A stretch of 64,000 bases of DNA from Pterois miles. Taxonomy: Eukaryota > Chordata > Actinopteri > Perciformes > Scorpaenidae. The DNA is taken from assembly GCA_947000775.1 (NCBI GenBank), contig CAMQGK010000638.1, positions 17,852,501 through 17,916,500 on the forward strand, read 5' to 3'. Position numbers and translations under genes: made by a program. The notes beneath the pieces are model-generated. The model was not told the origin of the DNA and did not search any database. It worked only from the letters and a program-made list of their open reading frames with translations. Shown piece after piece: positions 25,101 through 32,800 of this stretch (positions are counted from its first letter, which is position 1; each line of letters opens with the position of its first letter).

Positions 25101-28100
25101 CAGCGGTAACACTTGTATTATTCTCTGTTGAAGTGGATAGAAAGCGGGCTCCACATTTAATGCTAATGATGAAAACAAATCCTAGTCTCTTTTAAGTGCA
25201 CTGGATGCTCAGGCAGGGGCCATATGGCTAGCAGGGGGATGGAGTCCATTTTCATTGTGTCTCTCATAATGGAGACAAGAGACAAATGGAGTCAGCGGGG
25301 TTACCGAGAGACGGAGTGGATGCAGTGTTTTTGCAACGCCGTATGTATTAGCGATACGGTGCGCGCTAATGTTTAGATTTAGAACAGCTTCTTGGCCTCT
25401 GTCACTGTGGAGTTAGCCCGTTGTTTTCCATCCTCTCCACAGGGTTCAGAAGGTCATAACGCAAATTTGCATGCGGTGCCCAGTGATGCAGTGTTGTGCC
25501 TCTCTGTGTGTGGGATGGACAGTGTGTGTGTGTCTGTGTGTGTGTGTGAGAGAGAGAGAGTTCGCACTGCGTAATGGCCTGGCTGATGCATTTTTTAGCT
25601 CTCAAATGGGATATATTTCCATCCCGTCGTCTGCTGTGTTCTTGATTAAATGAAGCATGCCCGGCATCGCTCTCCAGATAGACGGCGAGGAGTTGCGCGG
25701 AAAGCAGTGGGATGGAGAAAAAGACAAAGGGAACAAGTGTTGTACTTTGTTGTGATTTCACTTGTGCTGGATCAGAACGGGAGCAAATTCTCGATTACGA
25801 AACAAAGATGTATTTGTGCAGGAGCCGTGTGTTTGGATTCTATGATGAAATCCTAGTCTGTTAGGCTACATGTGGAAATATAGTCTCGGATTAGTCTAAG
25901 AGGTTCTTCCATTAGCCTGCCCCATAAAAGAGGTGAGACCTGAGGTGCTGTCTTTATGTGTTCACAGTCAACATGGCTGTTATTGATACTCCAGCATGTC
26001 TTTAGGCCCCTCAAGGGGATTGTTCCTAAGGTAATGTGTACGCTTCAAGGATGTCTCATGTAAAATGAAGATGTGTAATTTTAAATGACAAAGACTCCAT
26101 TTTTGTTGATTCAATGAGAGCAATTTGCCTGCGCTTGCAAACCCCCGTAGGTCTTGATAGTCAATTTTTTGGCATTAAGCTAAGGGCCTTCAATTTCACA
26201 TTCCAGCAATAAAGCAAGTCCTCCGCTCTTCCTCCTCTTCATATCTCATTCTCCCCTCTATTTATCCTCATGGCTTGACATTTTCTCTCCTTCGTTTTTT
26301 TCCCCATTTCTCCCTCTAAACACCGCCCTCGGTGGCATGTTTGAGGCATTAATTGAATAATTAATTCCTCTCATTAGCTTGTTTTTAATTATTTCCTTGC
26401 CCCCTTCTCCGTGCCGAGTATAAACTCATCAACTGTTTTCATCCTTCCACACAAATTGCCCATGAAAGACCGAAGGCTGGCGGAGTGTAGCGTTAGCACC
26501 CTGGCTCTATCAGTGGCTCCTAATGAGGGGACGGTTAGCCCAGGCGGAACAAGCCTAACACTGGCGTCATGCACCAAGAGGCACAATACTAATTTAGCTC
26601 ATTTAGTGTCCTTGGGCCAATTAAAGGGAGGTGAAAAGGGCCGAATCGCTAGCTGGAACTGTTTTCACTATAGGAGCTCTGGCCTTGCACAGGCCCAGAC
26701 AGCGGCGGACCAACCCTGTGTGTCTCTGATTGCTCGTTTGTTTGCAATGTGTTGCACTAATGGAATTTATTTGCCCTACATTCTCTAGATTTGGCTGCTT
26801 TTGAAGGGCCTTATTATTCATGACACAGATTCCTGCCCAGCTAAAGGGTAAATGGTCCTAAAGACTGCTATATTCTATTTTTGTGTCCCCTAATAAATTA
26901 TGCCACTGCTGAACAGGCAATATGAAGTATTATTTTGATTATATAATGAAATAAACACATATTAAAACTAGAAGTGTCAACGTTACTCAATAATAATGCA
27001 TTAAGCTAAGTTTGTTTTAACATTACTAATTTCTTTAGCTCATTTCCGCAGTCTTAAAGCTAGAGCGAAGATAGTCTTGCTTGTCGGGAAGGAGGCTAAA
27101 TAATTCTCCAAACTTGCGCTAAATTTTTGGCAATGAAAAATTGTCATAGCCGAAAGGGTCCTTTGACCTCTGACCCCAAGATATGTGAATGTAAATGGGT
27201 TCTCTGGGTACCCACCAGTCTCCCCTTTACAGACATGCCCACTTTATGATAACTACATGCAGTTTGGGGCAAGTCATAGTCAAGTCAGCACACTGACACA
27301 CTGACAGCTGTTGTTGCCTGTTGGGCTGCAGTTTGCCATGTTATGATTTGAGCATATTTTTTTATGCTACACTTATCTGTGAGGGTTTCTGGACAATATT
27401 TGTCATTGTTTTGTGTTGTTAATTGACGTCCAATAATAAATATATACATACATTTGCATAAAGCAGCATATTTGTTCACTCTCATGTTGCTAAGAGTATC
27501 AAATACTACATTTTGATGAAATAAGAAGAATAAGAATAAGAAATGTGTGAGAATAAGAATAAGAAATGTGTGATAAACCTGTAATTAATCATGGACAATC
27601 ATGCGATTAATTGCGATTCAATATTTTAATCGATTGACCAGCCCTAATAACAACCTTAAAGTAATCCAGTTGTGGTTCAAGGCCCACTGACAGCTGCAAC
27701 ACCACACACATGTTCTGGTATCCACTCAGTCTACTCGTTGCGTTGCTTGACGTTGCTTTCATTTTCTTCATGTATAAATGTGATGTGTTTCAGCCTCACA
27801 CTCATGATGTATGTCTTTTCTTTGCCTTAATGCCACATTTTATTGATTTATGTTTTTGTTTTGTTTCCTGTTTTATGTCCTTTGTTGGCTGACTGGGCCT
27901 TCTGTTGCATGCTTGTTGTCATGTCCCAGTTTGAATGTAGCCAGACAGTCAGCAGAACCATGGGCCTCCAAGTCAACAAAGGTAAAGTTAACCCACTTAC
28001 CCGCAACCACCTGTCCTCCCCCGATCGTCTCCCAAAGACAGCCTGCCACATTGCTCACACACATCCAGACACGATTTCCATTTCGCGGTCCAAATGCGGG

Positions 28101-29798
28101 GGACTGTGAGTGGCAGCGAGTGGGCCTCGTCCACCGACACTGCAGCGGAGGCTTCTCGTGATGGCTTTAGATGTTTGTGCAGTAGCATCTTTTTCTAGTA
28201 TGTGCTATCCCTACAAACTCCCCTTCACTTCTCTTTGTCATGCTTACAGCTTGTAGCACTTTCTCTCATGTAGCTTGCCTCGAACTTCAAGTGTTGGGCG
28301 ATTAGGTACAAATTTCCGATTTGCGACTGTCGCACCTTTAACGACTGATGGACACTGTGTGTGATGGTCTTGCTGTGCTTACAGCCAAATTAGCTCTATT
28401 TGCCTCTGCTGTGCTTGCAGAACTATAATGGCAAGTACTTAACTGCACACCCATGATTCCTCTTTAAAAGCCACAGTGGAGCACTGTGGTTCAAAATCGG
28501 TCAATCAAAAACGGTTGACATTGTTCAGGTACAATATCGGGTAATGAAAACCCATATTTCCAGTAACACTAATGGCGCACAAAAGGTGTTTTTAGAGGTT
28601 AATTATTTGAAGCACGTTAAATTCTTTAAACGCCGATTAGGCAGAAATCTAAAGGCACTCATTATGGTGATTGAAACTGACCAGAGAAAAAAGTCTGTCT
28701 GTCAGCCATAAATTCAGCCTAACACAGATGGCTGATAATGTTCATCCATCGTTGGAGTTTTTAGAGAAGACATGATTACAAGGTGTAAAGAAACTTACAA
28801 TGTTTGCATGAACCCTGTTACCCACAAGTTTATGTTCCCACACAACTAAACTGCATGTTTCAAAAGCAACATTTTCTCCCAAATTAGGTCACAATTTTAC
28901 ACAGTTTGAAACTTGTGGTTAACGTTAATCGAAACAAAACAAAAAAAAAACAACTTAGTTTGGTCAGGCAACAAAACTACTGGGTTAGGTTTAGTAAAAA
29001 ACATCATGGTTTGGCTTAATATGATGACGTTTTACACAAGACACAAACAGTGGTCTCCTGGGGGAGAGCCCTGTTGTTGGTGGACCCAACCACTCGACTT
29101 TCTCACTTAATATACTCGTTATTATTCCACAGAATAGAGAGAATAGAGAGGCGTCACAGATCACAGGGCATGTGCCAGGATTTGTCTGCTGTGAGGCTGT
29201 CAAAATTAGATTTCATGTTTCACTAAAACCGTAATAACACACTTATTGGATGATTTATACAAAAGTCTGTATATAAAGTTATTTTAAAAGATCCATTTTT
29301 TCGCTTGTTTGTACCAAAATCAAGCAAAATATTCTGCTTCAGTCCAGATTTGTTGGCCTTTCAACATTTTCACTGCAGTCAGAAACCTATTTGCTGTCCT
29401 GCTCAAGGCCAGCTCCAGCCCTTTTGGTGCCCTAGGCGAAGTTTCAGATTAGTTTGGAGCACACCCACTACCCCCCAACCAACACCAAAAAGTTTATCTT
29501 TTCAACTTTCGCAACACACACATTTAGACAACTCTTTCACACACACTTCCTCTCCGAGGAAGAATGATTGCCATTTTCGTCTGCTGCTTTTTACAGCTAA
29601 AAAAATTAGACATTAACTTACAATTGTGCGTTGCTGAAATGTTTTTAACAACAACCTGGAATACTTGTAGCAGGGAATAAAAAGCTCCAGTCAATATGTA
29701 GCCAAGTCATTGGAGCCACTGAAGGGAATCAATTTGCACCCAGACGTGAGGCAGACTGGGATATAGAAATTACAAATGATGTGACACACACTCACACA

Positions 29799-29843
<45 letters not shown>

Positions 29844-32800
29844 CGCCAACATTTCATGACATGCACATAACTGTTTAGAGCTGCTAGCCAGTCATCACAG
29901 GAGAACAAGAGACTTTTCTTGCTTTTTCTTAAATTAACCAGATCCCAACAAACATGATTTAAATTAAATAAAATAAGAATATATATTTCTATTCTGCCCC
30001 TTATTTCTTCCCTTTTCTTTTCTTTGTGGTAGTTTCCCTCATATTCCGCCTAAATCTGCATAGTTTGTGAGTTTGTGGTGACTCGCAATTTTCTCCGCTG
30101 GGCATAGCGAAGCAAAGACGGTGAAATGTGAACCTGCACTTGACCCACTTGTGCGCAGTTTGATTGACAGGAAACAGCCCCAAGATGACAGCCTTCCCTG
30201 CTTTCTTCACAGCTAATGGCTAAAAGCTAGATTTTTTTTTTTTAAACCAGTACTACAGTGGTTTGACTTTTGAAAACTAAAGCCATGGGATGTGCGACGA
30301 GGGATAAAAATGTTGTGTAGTCCCTCATACATAAAGTGTGTGCCCTGACCCTGGTTAGTGCCCTGGTCATGCTATGCTAGACTCACACCTGTCACTACAC
30401 ATCACCTGTAAACCCCTCCCTACCAAAACAGAAGCAAACCTCCAAAAGCAGCAATTCGCTGACAGGAAAATTTAAAAAAAGCGATAGATAACACTGCAGA
30501 GGTACAGCGGGGGGAGTAAGCTTTATATGTTTTAGCCAGAGGCGGAACATACCGAGTCAGCAATGTCCACTTTACAGCCTAGCTTTAACTATTTTATGTG
30601 TTGTGTTAACACATACAGTATTAAAAAAAAATCAATAATGCAGATAGTGTAGATAGTATTTCCATGCAGTAATAACCAGATTAGTTATCCTCTTTCAACA
30701 TTATTTAGAAAACATGAGCTCCGAAGCAGCAGATTCACTGCTTCGGCTCTTGGAGTCAGATTACTCATACGCCCACATGCCATCCTTTCTTTTATCCCCG
30801 TTAAAGTAGTTGTAGTTGCTATTAGTGGTGTATAGCCTGTTGAATCCTTCAGTCATTCTGTCCTTGCTTTGTCAGTTTTTCCTCTAAGCTTTGACAGGTT
30901 AAAAAATACTGCCCGGTCCTACACAGTTTGTGTGCGTAACCATGCTCACATTGATCACTTGTTTCTGTCCATGCTTGCATGTTGAGTGTGTATTTTGTCA
31001 TGAGACAGCTGGTGAGAGATGGAGAGAGACAGAAGGGGTAAGCACAAAGCAACAACTGCCTGTTCACCTGCTGAAGGTGTGGGAACAATGCTATTGTTTC
31101 AGGGCAGAGTTGTCAGTGACTGTGATCCCCCCTCCCCGCCCACCATCGCCCCTTCTTCTCTCTCTTCCCACTCCCCTCTCTCGTCAACCCCCCCTTTGTC
31201 TTCTCCCTCCCATTTCATCACCACAGAGGGAAAAGCGATGGAGCATTTCGTCTGCCGGAGGTGAAAAGAACTCGTCGAGTGTAAGTAGAGGGGAGAGAGG
31301 GGGATGAGATGGGGGGGCTTTGGGGCAAGGAGGCAGGCAGAGATGGCGAAAGGGAAGGGATAGACACGCAGTAGCAGCACAATCGTGTTAGCCTAGTCTC
31401 CCAGGGATAAAGTTGGGCTTAACTGCAGAATTACCCACACTCCTGCGTTACAAAATGTTCCTTCGCCAGCATTTAGCATGCAAATTGGCTCCCAGATTAT
31501 GCCTTTTGTATTCATTTTACCAACTGTCAGGCTGTGACGCAGGGAGAATGATAATCAGGCAGATATTGCCCCCTAGCGCTGTGGCGACGACCATCATCAC
31601 ACTGCAAGGTGGGGGGTGGGGGGGTGGGGGGGGGGGGTGCTGTCTTACTGCAGATCAGTGACTTGTGTGTGTATGTGTGTCTGATGAAAAAACAGACAGG
31701 TATTAAAGGGGTGAATAGCTCAAAGTGAATGACTTGTGAGTGCTTTATGAGAGTTGGGGCGATGAAGGGCTGGTGGGATTGTGGGAAAAGGAAACAAAAT
31801 GAAAGAAGCTGGAGGAGATAGCTGAGTTTCTGGGGGATAGAGTTGACCAGATAATACACAGAGCACGCGTTTTAGGACGTGTTGTACTGCAAGATATGCT
31901 GTGTGAATATTCAGCTCCACGTGGTCCCAAAGCTCTGCTGCAGCTGGGTCCATCATGTCTGCAAAAAACACCACAAGTAGTCTGTCTTGGTTTTTTTGTC
32001 TTTGTATGTTTCGCTCCACCAACAGTCACCTGGGGCGGCGATCCCTCGTGTCTTCCCCAGCTTGTATCTGCGAAATCATCATCTCTTCTGAGATAACGAG
32101 TCTGAATTTGAATAATGGCCCTTATCTGATGCATAATGCTACCTCTAATTCTGTTTTTAACTAATCCCCCAACATGTATTTTACATGCGTGGTGGGCACA
32201 TCTGCAGACCACACGCAGAGATCAGAGACCTCCAGCCCGGAAGGTTTCATGCTTTAATCGGTCTGAAAAAGTCACTGATTAGGAGAGGTGGGAGATGAAG
32301 GAGGACAGGTAGTTGTTTTTGATGTTAGAAATGTGCCTTGAACTATACAGCTATGTGTGATCCTGCTTTCTAGTGTTTGTGAGGTTTAATCACTGCTAGG
32401 AAATGGCACGGAGTGGTTAGACTTGATATTTGCAAAGGTTAGGGTTCAAATTTTAGCTTCAGTGAGCGCATATTTGAATATATCCATCTCCAAATCTGTA
32501 TACTGGCCACACTGGCCAAGGCAATGCTTTCCAGGTACTTCATTTAAAGGACAATTCCCTTCCTTTGATAGTAATCATGTCTTTTGGAAATGCTAACAAT
32601 GTCCTCACCAAATTCAATTGCTAAAAATTGGGAATGACATTGCTGCAAAGTCTGACATGGCAAGCAATGTGCGGTAAGTGAGATTATTTAATCTAAGAAC
32701 CAATTGTATAGAAGTCTATGAGAAAATGACCCGACTTTTTATTTGATTTATTATCTCAGTATCATTGTAAACACAAGTTTATGGACTCAATCGCTAGTTT

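Larger units (their letters stand above)
17945..31226 (+). other. adgrb2: adgrb2 intron 8 (13.3 kb)
   Basis: The largest intron in the window. It contains a foldback element (20784-21564), a hAT-like fragment (22674-22760), an ATTAATCG-ended MITE (26969-27646), a (CA)n (29766-29841), and partial copies of two other families (28890-29110, 29960-30332). Repeat-poor islands lie at about 19440-20130, 24700-25080, 25200-25480 and 26100-26830. No additional coding exon fits the phase-0/phase-0 junction it spans. Confidence 0.75.

Noticed and set aside
27930..27981. Exon-like segment in intron 8 (acceptor tgtcatgtcccag, donor CAAAG|GTAAAG)
   Set aside because: Its length of 52 nt is not a multiple of three, while the exons it would join are both phase 0, so inclusion breaks the tail frame; no matching residues are known in BAI2. 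It could be a poison or minor exon but is unsupported.
31720..32212. Minus-strand open frames of 100-155 codons
   Set aside because: Antisense to intron 9 with no recognisable domain or start/splice context. The longest one has irregular composition and no sign of coding bias.
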